A stretch of DNA of 64,000 nt, from assembly GCA_963783945.1 (NCBI GenBank), contig CAWAPS010000019.1:186001-250000 (forward strand). Reading direction: 5' to 3'. This DNA is from CAWAPS01 sp963783945. Its GTDB lineage: Bacteria; Actinomycetota; Acidimicrobiia; Acidimicrobiales; Palsa-688. Position 1 is the first letter of the stretch; each line of letters opens with the position of its first letter. A program made the position numbers and the translations under genes. Shown here in pieces: positions 36,941-46,227 of this stretch. The notes under the pieces were generated by a model that was not told where the DNA came from, ran no database searches, and saw nothing but the letters and a program-made list of their open reading frames with translations.

Positions 36941-38235
36941 CCCGATACCGCCTTGGCCGCTGCGGCCAGGGCCCGGTCGAAGTCCCACACGATGTCGTCG
37001 AGATCCTCGATCCCCACCGATACCCGCACCAGGTCCGGACGCACCCCGGCCGCGGCCTGGGCCTCGTCGGAGAGGCGCTGGTGGGTGGTGGATGCCGGGT
37101 GGATCACCAGGGTGCGGGTGTCGCCCACATTGGCCAGGTGGCTGGCCAGCTCGACGTTCTCGATGAAGGCACGGCCCCCGTCGAGCCCGCCCCGCACACC
37201 GAACGCGAACACCGCGCCTGGACCGCGTGGCAGGTAGCGCAGGGCCAGGTCATGCTGCGGCGAGTCGGGAAGCCCGGCGTAAGAGACCCATGACACCGTC
37301 GGGTGGGCGACCAGGTGCTCGGCCAGGCCCTGGGCGTTGGCCACGTGGGTATCCATGCGCAGGGCCAGGGTCTCGAGGCCCTGCAGCAGCAGGAAAGCGT
37401 TCAGGGGGGCGAGGCTGGTGCCGAAATCGCGCAGCTGCTCGACGCGAAGCTGGGTACAGAAGCCGTACTCGGCGAAGTTGTCCCAGAATCGCAGGCCGCC
37501 GTAGCCGGCGACCGGCTCGGTCATCCGCGGGAACCGCCCGTTGGCCCAGTCGAACCGACCGCTCTCCACCACTACGCCGCCCATGGAAGTCCCGTGCCCG
37601 CCTATGAACTTGGTGGCCGAGTGAACCACGATGTCGGCCCCGTGGTCGAAGGGGCGACAAAGGTACGGCGTGGCCATGGTCGAATCGACGATCAGAGGCA
37701 CGCCGTGGCGGTGGGCCACCTCTGCCAGTCCCGAGAGGTCTGCCACCACCCCGGATGGGTTGGCGATGATCTCGGTGTAGATCGCCTTGGTCTCGGGACG
37801 CACGGCGGCATCGAACGCCGAGGGGTTGTCGGCGGCGACGAAAGTGGTCTCGATCCCGAGCCGGCGCAGGGACAGATCCAGCAAGGAGTGGGTTCCCCCG
37901 TACAGGGCGGCGCTGGCCACGAAATGGTCGCCGGCCCCGGCCAGGGCGGTGAACACGAGGAGCTCGGCGGCCTGCCCGCTGGAGGTGGCCACCGCCCCGA
38001 TTCCCCCTTCGAGGCTGGCCATGCGCTCCTCGAATGCGGCAACCGTGGGGTTGGCGATCCGAGAGTAGATGTTGCCGTACTTCTGCAAGGCGAACAGGTC
38101 GGCTGCGTCGGCGGCATCCTCGAACACGAAGCTCGTGGTCTGATAGATGGGGACGGCCCGGGCTCCGGTGGCCGCGTCAGGGCGATTGCCGGCATGGACG
38201 GCCCTCGTGCGAAATCCCCAATGTCGGTCCTCCAC
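36937..38235 (-). CDS. metY: O-acetylhomoserine sulfhydrylase
   Basis: A 432-aa PLP enzyme of the Cys/Met metabolism family, which forms homocysteine from O-acetylhomoserine and sulfide. Markers: TRAVHAGNRPDAATGARAVP at the N-terminus, SSGQAAELL for PLP phosphate binding, VDSTMATPYLCRP and the Schiff-base Lys in VVHSATKFIGGHGTSMGG. The length (about 430) fits MetY rather than the shorter MetB/MetC. No SAM riboswitch was found upstream. Confidence 0.93.
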   Translation of the reverse strand: MEDRHWGFRTRAVHAGNRPDAATGARAVPIYQTTSFVFEDAADAADLFALQKYGNIYSRIANPTVAAFEERMASLEGGIGAVATSSGQAAELLVFTALAGAGDHFVASAALYGGTHSLLDLSLRRLGIETTFVAADNPSAFDAAVRPETKAIYTEIIANPSGVVADLSGLAEVAHRHGVPLIVDSTMATPYLCRPFDHGADIVVHSATKFIGGHGTSMGGVVVESGRFDWANGRFPRMTEPVAGYGGLRFWDNFAEYGFCTQLRVEQLRDFGTSLAPLNAFLLLQGLETLALRMDTHVANAQGLAEHLVAHPTVSWVSYAGLPDSPQHDLALRYLPRGPGAVFAFGVRGGLDGGRAFIENVELASHLANVGDTRTLVIHPASTTHQRLSDEAQAAAGVRPDLVRVSVGIEDLDDIVWDFDRALAAAAKAVSG

Positions 38236-38298
38236 CTTTGTGATGGTAGCGGTACCCCGGCCGGGTACGGAAGGTGAACGGCGCGACGCCGCAGGGCG

Positions 38299-38745
38299 TC
38301 AGCCGTCGGACGGGGGAACGGTTACCTCCGCCCACAGGCTGGCGAGGTTGACCACGATCGCGTCCTGGGTGCTGCGAGCGAGGATGACGACGGCCTCCTC
38401 GTCCGACGACGGATTCTCCTCGCGGTGAGCGACGAAGGGTGGCACGAACACGTAGTCGCCCGGACCGGTCTCAATCCTTGTCTCCACCCCGTCGTCCAGG
38501 AACACGAACACAGGATGTCCCGAGAGAACATAAATGCCGGTTTCGGCTTCCCCGTGGTGATGATCGGCGGACCTGAGACCGGCTCCGACATGGTTTTCGC
38601 CCATCCAGATCTTCTCGGACCCGCTGAGACGACCGGAGATGCCCTCCCATCGCTGCATTCCCGGGGTCTGAGCCGTGTCCCGGCTGAGGCTTCCCCGCGA
38701 TGTGTGGCCGAGCTTGCGGTGCCAGGGGTCTGTGCCCTCACTCAA
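38299..38745 (-). CDS. Cupin-domain protein
   Basis: A single-domain cupin of about 148 aa. Metal-ligand pattern: SADHHHGEAETGIYVLSG, then PGDYVFVPPFVAHREENPS. TTG 38745 is taken as start because GGAGAGGAG precedes it by 8 nt; the open frame further upstream runs into the divergent helicase promoter. It is divergent from the helicase gene and could share its LexA box. The substrate or ligand is unknown. Confidence 0.78.
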   Translation of the reverse strand: MSEGTDPWHRKLGHTSRGSLSRDTAQTPGMQRWEGISGRLSGSEKIWMGENHVGAGLRSADHHHGEAETGIYVLSGHPVFVFLDDGVETRIETGPGDYVFVPPFVAHREENPSSDEEAVVILARSTQDAIVVNLASLWAEVTVPPSDG

Positions 38746-38799
38746 TGGAACTGCTCCTCTCCACTCGCGCCGTCGACCCGACTGTATTGCCCGCTTGTA

Positions 38800-38815
38800 T
38801 CGAACATCTGTTCGC
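38800..38815 (+). promoter_or_regulatory. LexA-type SOS box upstream of helicase
   Basis: TCGAACATCTGTTCGC matches the GAAC-N4-GTTC actinobacterial LexA pattern with flanking TCG/CG. It ends 22 bp before the helicase ATG. A -10-like TGTAAT lies at 38823-38828, only 9 bp before the ATG, so the mRNA may be leaderless. The box would cover the -35 region. Confidence 0.68.
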
Positions 38816-38837
38816 ACCCAGGTGTAATGTTCCCGAC

Positions 38838-40934
38838 ATGACACGAGGACCCACTGCGCCGGCGTGGTCGACCGGCCTGGACCAGGTTCAGTTAGAGGCG
38901 GTCGAGCACGACGGGTGTCCCCTGCTGATCGTGGCGGGCGCGGGTACAGGCAAAACCCGGACGCTGGTGGCTCGCCTGGCCCGCCTGATCGATTCAGGCG
39001 TCGCTCCGAACCGACTGCTGCTCGTCACCTTCTCCCGGCGAGCGGCGGACGAGATGGTACGACGCCTGGTCCCCCTGGTCGGAGCGGCGGTGGCCCGCCA
39101 GGTGCCGGCCGGCACCTTCCACTCGATCGCGTTTCGGCTTCTGCGGGCCCACGCCGTCCCCCTGGGGCTGGGAGAGGGATTCAGTGTCATGGATCAAGGT
39201 GACTGCGCCGACCTCATGCACTGGGCGAGCCAGCACGAGGGCGGCGGCTCGGGCGACCGGCGGCGATTCCCGCGCAAGGACACCCTGGTCTCGGTCTATT
39301 CGCGGGTGGTCAACTCCCAACAGCCCCTCAGAAAGGTTCTTCGCCGCCACTTCCCGTGGATCCAGGAACACGAGCGGGCCATCACCGAGGTGTTCGAGGC
39401 GTACTCGGAGCGCAAGCGAGCGGGAGGGATGCTCGACTTCGACGACCTACTACTTTTCTGGCGGGCCGCCATGTCCGATCCTCTTGCCGGCCCAGCCCTG
39501 GCCGGCTCGTGGGCCCACGTCCTCGTGGACGAGTACCAGGACACCAATCTGCTGCAGGCCGACATCGTGCGAGGTCTGCACCACAACGGGTGTGAGCTCA
39601 CTGCGGTGGGCGATGACGCCCAGGCCATCTATGCCTTCAGGGCGGCGACGGTGAGGAACATGCTGGGTTTCACCCAGGATTTCCCCGGGGCGGCCACCAT
39701 AACCCTGGAGCGCAACTACCGGTCCACTCAGCCGATCCTGGACCTGGCCAACATGGTGCTGGCGGAGGCATCCGAGGGTTACGCCAAACATCTCTGGACC
39801 GACGTGGCCGGAGGCCAAAAGCCGGTGCTGGCCACTTGTCCCGACGAAGGGGCGCAAGCGGGGGCGGTAGCCGAGGTGATCCTCGAGCAGCACGATGGCG
39901 GGACGCCGCTGCGCCAGCAGGTCGTACTGTTTCGATCAGCCCACCACAGCGACCTGCTCGAGGTGGAGCTGCACCGCCGGGGCATCCCGTACGTCAAGTA
40001 CGGGGGCTTGCGATTTCTGGAGGCAGCTCACATCCGCGACCTCCTGGCCGCCCTCAGGGTGCTGGAAAACCCGGTAGACGAGCTGGCCTGGTTCAGGCTG
40101 CTGCTCCTGCTCGACGGGGTAGGCCCGTCGCGGGCCCGGCGCATCGTGGACGAAATCGGCGCCGGCTCCCCGGGTGCCCGATCCCGGTCGGGGTTGGCGG
40201 CCCCGGCGCCGCCGGCGGTGTCCCTGGGACCGCTGGCCCGCTTCGCCGGGGGACCGAGTTCACTCCCGGTCCGCGCCGTTCAGGAGGCGGGGTCTCTGTC
40301 CCGCGCCCTCATCGACTGCGTCGCCCACAACCTCGATCCGGGCGCCCGGATCGACCGGTTGCGGGAGGCCCTGGATCCGCTGTTCCGCCGGCGCTACGAA
40401 AACGCTGAGGTCCGCCTGCTCGACCTCGATGCTCTGGCCCGGCTGTCGACGGGCTTCCATAACACGGCCAGCATGGTGGCCGAGCTGACCCTGGACCCGC
40501 CGTCCTCCACCGGCGATCTGGCCGGACCGCCCATACTGGACGACGACTTCGTGACGCTGTCCACCGTGCACTCGGCCAAGGGCGGCGAGTGGCGGGTCGT
40601 GCATTTGATCCACGCCGCCGACGGGATGTTCCCATCCGACATGGCCACAGGCAGCCAGGAGGAGATCGAGGAGGAACGCCGGCTCTTCTACGTGGCCCTG
40701 ACCCGAGCGAAGGAGCTGCTGCACATTTATGCCCCGTTGAGGTACCACCGCAGCGGGCCGTTCGGGCGGGGTGACGCCCACAGCTACGCCCAGCGCACCC
40801 GCTTTCTCCCGCCCTCAGCCAATGGTCTCCTCGACCACAGACCGGTGCGCACAACCAGCCACGACACCGCCGTGCCCTCCGCCTCGGTGGCCCTGCCCGC
40901 CGCCGTCGACACAGCTTTGCGCTCGCTGTGGTAA
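38838..40934 (+). CDS. UvrD/Rep-family superfamily I DNA helicase
   Basis: A 698-aa ATP-dependent 3'-5' DNA helicase. Motifs: Q-motif (LDQVQLEAV), Walker A IVAGAGTGKTRTLVARL, TFSRRAADEM, Walker B LVDEYQDTN, VGDDAQAIYAFRAA, LERNYRSTQPILD, TVHSAKGGEWRVV and motif VI YVALTRAKELLHIY. ATG 38838 (MTRGPTAPAWSTGLDQVQLE) is preferred over an upstream in-frame start because the LexA box and -10 element lie before it. It is shorter than UvrD1-type enzymes and lacks a recognisable HRDC tail. Likely DNA-damage repair, under SOS control. Confidence 0.92.
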   Translation: MTRGPTAPAWSTGLDQVQLEAVEHDGCPLLIVAGAGTGKTRTLVARLARLIDSGVAPNRLLLVTFSRRAADEMVRRLVPLVGAAVARQVPAGTFHSIAFRLLRAHAVPLGLGEGFSVMDQGDCADLMHWASQHEGGGSGDRRRFPRKDTLVSVYSRVVNSQQPLRKVLRRHFPWIQEHERAITEVFEAYSERKRAGGMLDFDDLLLFWRAAMSDPLAGPALAGSWAHVLVDEYQDTNLLQADIVRGLHHNGCELTAVGDDAQAIYAFRAATVRNMLGFTQDFPGAATITLERNYRSTQPILDLANMVLAEASEGYAKHLWTDVAGGQKPVLATCPDEGAQAGAVAEVILEQHDGGTPLRQQVVLFRSAHHSDLLEVELHRRGIPYVKYGGLRFLEAAHIRDLLAALRVLENPVDELAWFRLLLLLDGVGPSRARRIVDEIGAGSPGARSRSGLAAPAPPAVSLGPLARFAGGPSSLPVRAVQEAGSLSRALIDCVAHNLDPGARIDRLREALDPLFRRRYENAEVRLLDLDALARLSTGFHNTASMVAELTLDPPSSTGDLAGPPILDDDFVTLSTVHSAKGGEWRVVHLIHAADGMFPSDMATGSQEEIEEERRLFYVALTRAKELLHIYAPLRYHRSGPFGRGDAHSYAQRTRFLPPSANGLLDHRPVRTTSHDTAVPSASVALPAAVDTALRSLW

Positions 40935-40965
40935 GACCGGTCCTGTAGACGTACCAGGTGCCGGC

Positions 40966-41253
40966 CTACGGCTGTTGTTGCTCCTGCGCTTTCTGCCTGG
41001 CTCGTCGCGACCGGTGCTGGAAGAGGCGGTCGGCGGCGACACCGATCAGCGCGGTCACCAGCAGGACCCAGATGAGAGGCGCCCGGGCATGGAAGAAGAC
41101 GAACCCGACCCTGATGCTATTGGTGTTGTCGACGACGAAAGCGATCAGCAGGACTATGAGGACGGCGGCGATGATCTGACGCCACGTGATCCGGTCCGCG
41201 AAGCTCCGGAAGTCGTCGGCTAATCGACTCACCTCCGCAACTGTAGCTGACAT
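40966..41253 (-). CDS. LapA-domain (DUF1049) membrane protein
   Basis: A 95-aa protein with two hydrophobic helices (about 25-42 and 60-78) and a basic Gln-rich tail. The NTNSIRVGFVFFHARAPLIWVLL segment between helices is the LapA/DUF1049 pattern; in E. coli, LapA takes part in lipopolysaccharide assembly, a role that need not apply here. Convergent with the helicase gene. Confidence 0.83.
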   Translation of the reverse strand: MSATVAEVSRLADDFRSFADRITWRQIIAAVLIVLLIAFVVDNTNSIRVGFVFFHARAPLIWVLLVTALIGVAADRLFQHRSRRARQKAQEQQQP

Positions 41254-41347
41254 AGGCCTGTTAGGAACAGGAAAGGGAGAACCGCGCCGGCTGCAGGCTG
41301 GGGGAGAAGGCCGGGTCGAACCTGTGCAAGGGCCGGATGAATACCGG

Positions 41348-42496
41348 TCAAAGACCCATGCGCCGGCCCACGATCTCCTTCATGATCTCAGTGGTACCAC
41401 CGTAAATCGTGGTGATACGGGCGTCGGCATAAGCCCGGGCGATGGGGTACTCCAACATGTACCCGTACCCGCCGAACAGCTGGAGGCACCGATCGATGCT
41501 CCGCTTCTGAAATTCGGTGCACCACCACTTGGCCATTGCCGCGTCGTCGGCTTCGAGGGCGTCCTCGTTCAGGGCCACGACGCAGCGATCGATGAACGAC
41601 TGGGCGATCTCCAGCTCGGTCGCCACCTCGGCCAGCACGAACCTGGTGTTCTGGAACGAGCCGATGGTCTGGCCGAACGCGGTGCGCTCCTTTACGTGTT
41701 CGAGGGTCCACCCGAGCGCCGCCCTCACCGCGGCTACCGCAGCCGCAGCGATGGACAGCCGCTCTTGCGGGAGGTTGTGGACCAGCTGCTTGAAGCCCTG
41801 ACCTTCTGCTCCGAGGAGGTTCTCGACCGGTACCGGCACGTCGGTGAAGAAGAGCTCGGCGGTGTCCTGGGCGTGCTGGCCGATCTTCTCCAGGTTGCGT
41901 CCCCGCTCGAAGCCCTCCATCCCCCGTTCGACGATGAGGAGGGACATTCCGGCGTGCCGCTGGCGAGGATCGGTCTTCACCGCGGTGATCACCAGGTCGG
42001 CGTTGATGCCGTTGGTGATGAACGTCTTGGACCCGTTGACCATGTACCTTTCACCGTCGCGAAGGGCGGTCGTGGTCATAGAGGCCAGATCGCTGCCGAT
42101 CCCCGGCTCGGTCATCGCTATAGCGGTGATGAGGGTGCCGGCGGCTATCCCCGGCAGCCAGCGGGCCCGCTGCTCGTCGGTGCAGTACCGGAGAAAGTAC
42201 GGCAGGCAGATGTCGTTGTGCAGCGTGAGCCCGAGACCGGCGCCGCCTGCGCCCGCCGCCTGAAGCTCCTCGATGACCACCAGGTTGTTGCGGAAGTCCC
42301 GCACTCCCCCACCCCCGAACTGCTCCGGGATGTCGAAACCCAGGAAGCCATTGGCTCCCGCCGACGCGAACAGTTGGCGCGGCACGATCCCGGCTTTGTC
42401 CCAGTCGTCCAGGTGAGGGGCAACCTCTTTGTCCACCCAGGACCGGAAGCTCGACCGCAGCTGGTCATGTTCCTCGGTGAATAGCTGTCTTCTCAT
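41348..42496 (-). CDS. Acyl-CoA dehydrogenase
   Basis: A 382-aa FAD-dependent acyl-CoA dehydrogenase. Visible blocks are AMTEPGIGSDLASMTTTA, NGSKTFITNGINADLVI, RTAFGQTIGSFQNTRFVLAE, LFGGYGYMLEYPIARAYADARI, and the catalytic Glu in IYGGTTEIMKEIVGR. Full length. With the acyl-CoA synthetase and thiolase-like genes in the window it suggests lipid or branched-chain acid catabolism. The substrate length is not readable. Confidence 0.94.
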   Translation of the reverse strand: MRRQLFTEEHDQLRSSFRSWVDKEVAPHLDDWDKAGIVPRQLFASAGANGFLGFDIPEQFGGGGVRDFRNNLVVIEELQAAGAGGAGLGLTLHNDICLPYFLRYCTDEQRARWLPGIAAGTLITAIAMTEPGIGSDLASMTTTALRDGERYMVNGSKTFITNGINADLVITAVKTDPRQRHAGMSLLIVERGMEGFERGRNLEKIGQHAQDTAELFFTDVPVPVENLLGAEGQGFKQLVHNLPQERLSIAAAAVAAVRAALGWTLEHVKERTAFGQTIGSFQNTRFVLAEVATELEIAQSFIDRCVVALNEDALEADDAAMAKWWCTEFQKRSIDRCLQLFGGYGYMLEYPIARAYADARITTIYGGTTEIMKEIVGRRMGL

Positions 42497-42738
42497 GGCC
42501 TCGGTCCCGGGTTGGCGCCTTCCAGGTCGCGATCAGAGTATCCCTCCCTCTCCCGGCCAAGCGGTCGAACGACCCGAGGAAACGACGCCTTCGGTGGTTC
42601 ACCAGCCCCGTCCAGCGGGAACATCGTGGCGGTGCCAGGCGTTGATCTATGGCCGGTCGCCTACGCCCCGGCCCGGAGGGGAAGGTGGGCGAGCGGGCAA
42701 AGGTTACCTAAGCCAGTCGAGTCAGGAGGGCCATACGG

Positions 42739-43224
42739 TTGCAGTGCCGGAACTGCGGTGATCCGGTCGATCCCCGCCGAGTGGAGTTGGGCTACGACTA
42801 CTGCCTCAAAGACGAATGCCAGCGAGAGTGCCTGGAGCGGGTGCGGCTGGCCGCCATAGGGATCAACAAGGCTGCCGACTACTACGTGCGGGCCGAGGAG
42901 GTCCTGCCACCGTCCGGGCCGGAGATGGCGCCCGGCGATGGGGACGACGCGACGGTGGCGGACGCCGCCCCTCGCTCCACCACTACCAAGAAGGCGGAGA
43001 CCCGCCCCAAGACCACCCTGGAGCGATTGCGAGGCCTCGACGCCGAGCTCGATCAGGCTCTGGAACGGAGCTTCGAGCGATTCCGCAGTGGCGAGCTGAC
43101 GGCCAGGGAGATGGACCGCGAGCGTGACCGGCTGGTTGAAGCCTTCAACCGACAGGTCATGAGCGAAAACATCCGGTACCGGTCGATGCTGCGGCGGCGG
43201 TCGGACGCCAGGCGTTCCGGTTGA
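42739..43224 (+). CDS. Zinc-ribbon coiled-coil hypothetical protein
   Basis: A 161-aa protein starting at TTG 42739, 9 nt after AGGAGG. The N-terminus has CRNCGDPVDPRRVELGYDYC plus C-x3-C, a small zinc-binding knuckle. The middle is Thr/Lys-rich and the C-terminal half is a predicted helical region rich in Arg/Glu (ELDQALERSFERFRSGELTA). I do not recognise the family. Divergent from the acyl-CoA dehydrogenase. Confidence 0.7.
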   Translation: MQCRNCGDPVDPRRVELGYDYCLKDECQRECLERVRLAAIGINKAADYYVRAEEVLPPSGPEMAPGDGDDATVADAAPRSTTTKKAETRPKTTLERLRGLDAELDQALERSFERFRSGELTAREMDRERDRLVEAFNRQVMSENIRYRSMLRRRSDARRSG

Positions 43225-43247
43225 TCCAGTCAGCCGGCCCCGGGTGG

Positions 43248-44273
43248 TCAGAACGCGGCGCGGAGGCCGTCGGCCACCTCCTCGGGGCTCAAATCGATCA
43301 GCGCTTCGCCGTGCAGGCGCTCGAAGTAGGTCGCATCGCTGCGATACATCGGTTCGGGATTCGACCGGGTGACCACCTTGAGCACTACCTGGTATGCGGA
43401 TTCGTGTCCGGCGGGGCCGCCTCCTATGAGGGCGAAGTTGAACGACGCCAGATTCCAGGCCAGGTAGGCGCCGAAGACCCTTGATAGCCCTTGGCCCAGG
43501 GCGCGGCAATCGTCTTCGGTCAGCTCGGTAATGTCAGCTGCGCCGTCCACGACCGCCCACACCTCGTTGAAGCCGCTCGGGGCGTAGGGGGTCAGCCACG
43601 ACACTCGATCGACGCGCCCGACCCAGCGGGGACCACCCGCCTCCTGCTCGACAAGTGAGGCCCAGTAGGGCGGCTTGTTCTCGGCCCAGGCCCGTGAGCG
43701 TTCGACCAGGAGCCGCTGGTTGGTCAACCCATGGGCGTCGTGAGCGGACTGGAGATGGGGATGAACGAGCGACGCACCCGATGGAGGCAGGTAGTTGGCG
43801 TTGATAGAGCTCCAGCCTGCACTCGGATCGAAGTGGCGGACGGCTTCGGCATGACGAACCATGGCGATCAGCGCGTCGCCCACCAGGTCGGGAGTGAGTT
43901 CGTCCAGGTCGAGGAAATGGCGTTCGCTGTCGTAGATCCCCACCGCGCTGTGGGTGGCGTAAGCGATGATGTTCGGCACGACCACGGCTTTCCCGCAGCG
44001 GATTCGGCCTTCCACCGTGATCTCCGGGGGAAAGGGGGACGTGGCCGACTCGAGGCGCTCGGCGTCGAAAGGGCAGAACGCCGGCGGCGCGGCAAACCCG
44101 CGGAGATCGGGTCGGGCCGGCGGCTGGAGCTTCACGCCGGTCAGAATGCGGGCACCCGCCCCGGTCAGGGGGTCGCGGCGCCAGCGCAACAGGGTGCGCG
44201 TCCAGGCTCCTCCCGCCGCCAGGTCCGGGACCATCGCTTCCATGTCCTGCTCTTCGAAATGGATCGCGGGCAC
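43248..44273 (-). CDS. GalT-like HIT-superfamily nucleotidyltransferase/hydrolase
   Basis: A 341-aa protein resembling galactose-1-phosphate uridylyltransferase. The HIT-type active site is ASLVHPHLQSAHD (HPHxQ). Earlier blocks include ESATSPFPPEITVEGRIRCGK and VVPNIIAYATHSAVGIYD. The canonical GalT zinc residues are not obvious. The leloir genes galK and galE are not nearby, so a role in galactose metabolism is uncertain. Possibly a different nucleotide-sugar or ADP-glucose phosphorylase-type enzyme. Confidence 0.75.
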   Translation of the reverse strand: MPAIHFEEQDMEAMVPDLAAGGAWTRTLLRWRRDPLTGAGARILTGVKLQPPARPDLRGFAAPPAFCPFDAERLESATSPFPPEITVEGRIRCGKAVVVPNIIAYATHSAVGIYDSERHFLDLDELTPDLVGDALIAMVRHAEAVRHFDPSAGWSSINANYLPPSGASLVHPHLQSAHDAHGLTNQRLLVERSRAWAENKPPYWASLVEQEAGGPRWVGRVDRVSWLTPYAPSGFNEVWAVVDGAADITELTEDDCRALGQGLSRVFGAYLAWNLASFNFALIGGGPAGHESAYQVVLKVVTRSNPEPMYRSDATYFERLHGEALIDLSPEEVADGLRAAF

Positions 44274-44352
44274 GAGACAAACCTAGCGATGCGGGGCCGC
44301 CGGTGGCCTCGGGCCGGGTTCGGCTGGTTTTCGGCCGGGCCGGAGGGTCCGC

Positions 44353-44379
44353 TAGTTCGTCTAGTTCGTCTAGTTCGTC
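44353..44379. repeat. 9-bp tandem repeat (three TAGTTCGTC units)
   Basis: Three identical nonamers lie at the 3' end of the acyl-CoA synthetase gene; the stop codon TAG of that gene (44372-44370) is read from the opposite strand inside the array. Likely slippage-derived. Confidence 0.7.
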
Positions 44380-46016
44380 GACCCGGTTACCTGAGCCTTC
44401 GCCCACCCGTAGTCGGCTTTGCCCGAGGGACTCCGCCGGACCTGCGGCACCCGGAGAATCGTCTTTGGCAGTTTGAAGCGGGCCAACCGCTGGCCGGTGA
44501 CATCGAGCAGCTGCTCGTCGGTGAGGTCGGTGCCCGGCCGGAGCTGCACCACGGCGACGACCTCGGCCCCCCATTTATCGCTCGGACGGCCCACGACGAG
44601 GGCGTCGTCGACGTCAGGGTGGGCGATCAACGCCTGCTCCACCTCTTCGGCGAACACCTTCTCGCCTCCCGTGTTTATGGTCATGGAATCCCGGCCGAGC
44701 AACTCTATGGTGCCATCGGCTCGCACCCGGGCCCGATCGCCGGGTATCGACATTCGCTCACCGTCGACGACGGGAAAGGTGGAGAGCGTCTTGTCCCGAT
44801 CGCCGAGGTATCCAAGCGGTATGGTGCCCCGTTTGGCCAGCCAGCCGGGGTCCGGGTAGCCGGCCGGAAGAACGGTGCGCAGGTCGTCGTCGATAACGCA
44901 CGTGGTGTCGTCGGCTGAGAACACTCCGAGCTCTGCGGTCTGGTCCTTGCTGCTGAACGAGGACATCTGGGTGCCGGTTTCGGATGCCCCGCCGGCGTCG
45001 ACGATGAGGATGCCGGGGAGGCGATCGAGCAAGCGCCGCTTTACCCCCGGGCTCATGGTGGCCCCGCCGGTGATGATGCCGGCCAAGGAGCTGAGGTTGT
45101 ACTCGTGGCGATCGAGCTCCTCGCATATGGGACGCCCGAATGAGTCGCCGACGACCAGGAGCGAGTTGACCGCCTCGCGTTCGACGGTGGAGAGCACGTC
45201 GACGGGGTCGAAGCGGATGACGTCGGACTGGATCACGACGGTCCCCCCGGAGAGGAGGCTCCCCAGGCTGGCCCACCCGGCGGCTCCGTGCATGAACGGC
45301 GGGGCCGGCAGAAAACGGGTGATCGCGGTCAGGGGGGCACTGGTGGCGACAGTTTCCAGGTCTGTCTCGTCCAAACCCATGATGCGGCCCACGGCGCCGA
45401 TGGCTGCGTCATAGATGTCGGCTTGCCGCCACAAGGTGCCTTTGGGCATTCCGGTGGTACCGCCCGTGTACAGCATGTAGAGATCGTCGGGGGATAGCTC
45501 GAGGTCGGGCGGGTGGGGGGACGATCCAGCGAGCAGGTGCTCGTAGTCCTCGGCTCCGGGTAGCAGAGGGCGGTCGCTTTCGTCGGCGACCTGGATCAGC
45601 AGCGGCCGGCGATCCAGGTGGGGGAGAACGGCAGCCAGGGTGGGAGCAAAGGCGGCGTGGTACACGAGGGCGAACGGCGCGGCGTCGTTGAGCAGATAGG
45701 CCAGCTCGTGTTCCACATAGCGGTAGTTGACGTTAAACGGCACCGCGCTGGCCCGGTTGGCCCCGCCCACCACCTCGAGATACTCGTTTCCGTTGTGCAG
45801 GTAGACCCCGACATGGTCCTGTCCCGATTCCCAGTTGGCCAGCTCAGAGCGAGGCCGGGGCGGGCGCACCCCCCGCTCGAGCAAGGCGGTGGCCAGGCGG
45901 TTCACCCGCTCCACCACTGCTTCGAAGGTCAGGCGGCGGTCCCGGAAGACGATGGCTTCGCGGTCAGGGACGGCCCCCGCGACCGCCTCGAACAGGGCGG
46001 CGTGGTTGAAGCCCAT
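44370..46016 (-). CDS. Fatty acyl-CoA synthetase (AMP-binding, FadD-like)
   Basis: A protein of about 548 aa of the ANL superfamily that activates carboxylic acids to acyl-CoA via an acyl-AMP. Motifs: P-loop YTGGTTGMPKG, NSLLVVGDSFGRP, GGASETGTQMS, GRDSMTINTGGEKVFAEEVE, and the C-terminal catalytic Lys in SPSGKADYGWAK. ATG 46016 (MGFNHAALFEAV) fits the family better than the GTG at 46037. Divergent from the PadR operon. Substrate unknown. Confidence 0.93.
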   Translation of the reverse strand: MGFNHAALFEAVAGAVPDREAIVFRDRRLTFEAVVERVNRLATALLERGVRPPRPRSELANWESGQDHVGVYLHNGNEYLEVVGGANRASAVPFNVNYRYVEHELAYLLNDAAPFALVYHAAFAPTLAAVLPHLDRRPLLIQVADESDRPLLPGAEDYEHLLAGSSPHPPDLELSPDDLYMLYTGGTTGMPKGTLWRQADIYDAAIGAVGRIMGLDETDLETVATSAPLTAITRFLPAPPFMHGAAGWASLGSLLSGGTVVIQSDVIRFDPVDVLSTVEREAVNSLLVVGDSFGRPICEELDRHEYNLSSLAGIITGGATMSPGVKRRLLDRLPGILIVDAGGASETGTQMSSFSSKDQTAELGVFSADDTTCVIDDDLRTVLPAGYPDPGWLAKRGTIPLGYLGDRDKTLSTFPVVDGERMSIPGDRARVRADGTIELLGRDSMTINTGGEKVFAEEVEQALIAHPDVDDALVVGRPSDKWGAEVVAVVQLRPGTDLTDEQLLDVTGQRLARFKLPKTILRVPQVRRSPSGKADYGWAKAQVTGSTN

Positions 46017-46170
46017 GGCCGACAAGCTACTAAACACCCTGGCCGGCGCCGGCCGGGGGCCCCACCCTCGCGACTGCCGTCCCCCTCCGTTCCCCGATCA
46101 TGGTGGCGGCTCATGATGGCGGCGTAGATCGGCTGATGACCCGCTTGACCCCGATCACTCTAACCGGTAA

Positions 46171-46183
46171 CATACTGAGTATG
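46171..46183. promoter_or_regulatory. 13-bp palindrome, putative PadR operator
   Basis: CATACTGAGTATG lies 45 bp before the padR-type start, in the divergent promoter region with the acyl-CoA synthetase gene. PadR proteins usually autoregulate through a short AT-containing palindrome such as this. Confidence 0.5.
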
Positions 46184-46227
46184 CTACGGAGTGAGGCAGC
46201 GAGCATGTCACGGAGAGTCACAGTTCG

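Noticed and set aside
38236..38298. SAM riboswitch before metY
   Set aside because: The leader is too short and no riboswitch-like helices are seen.
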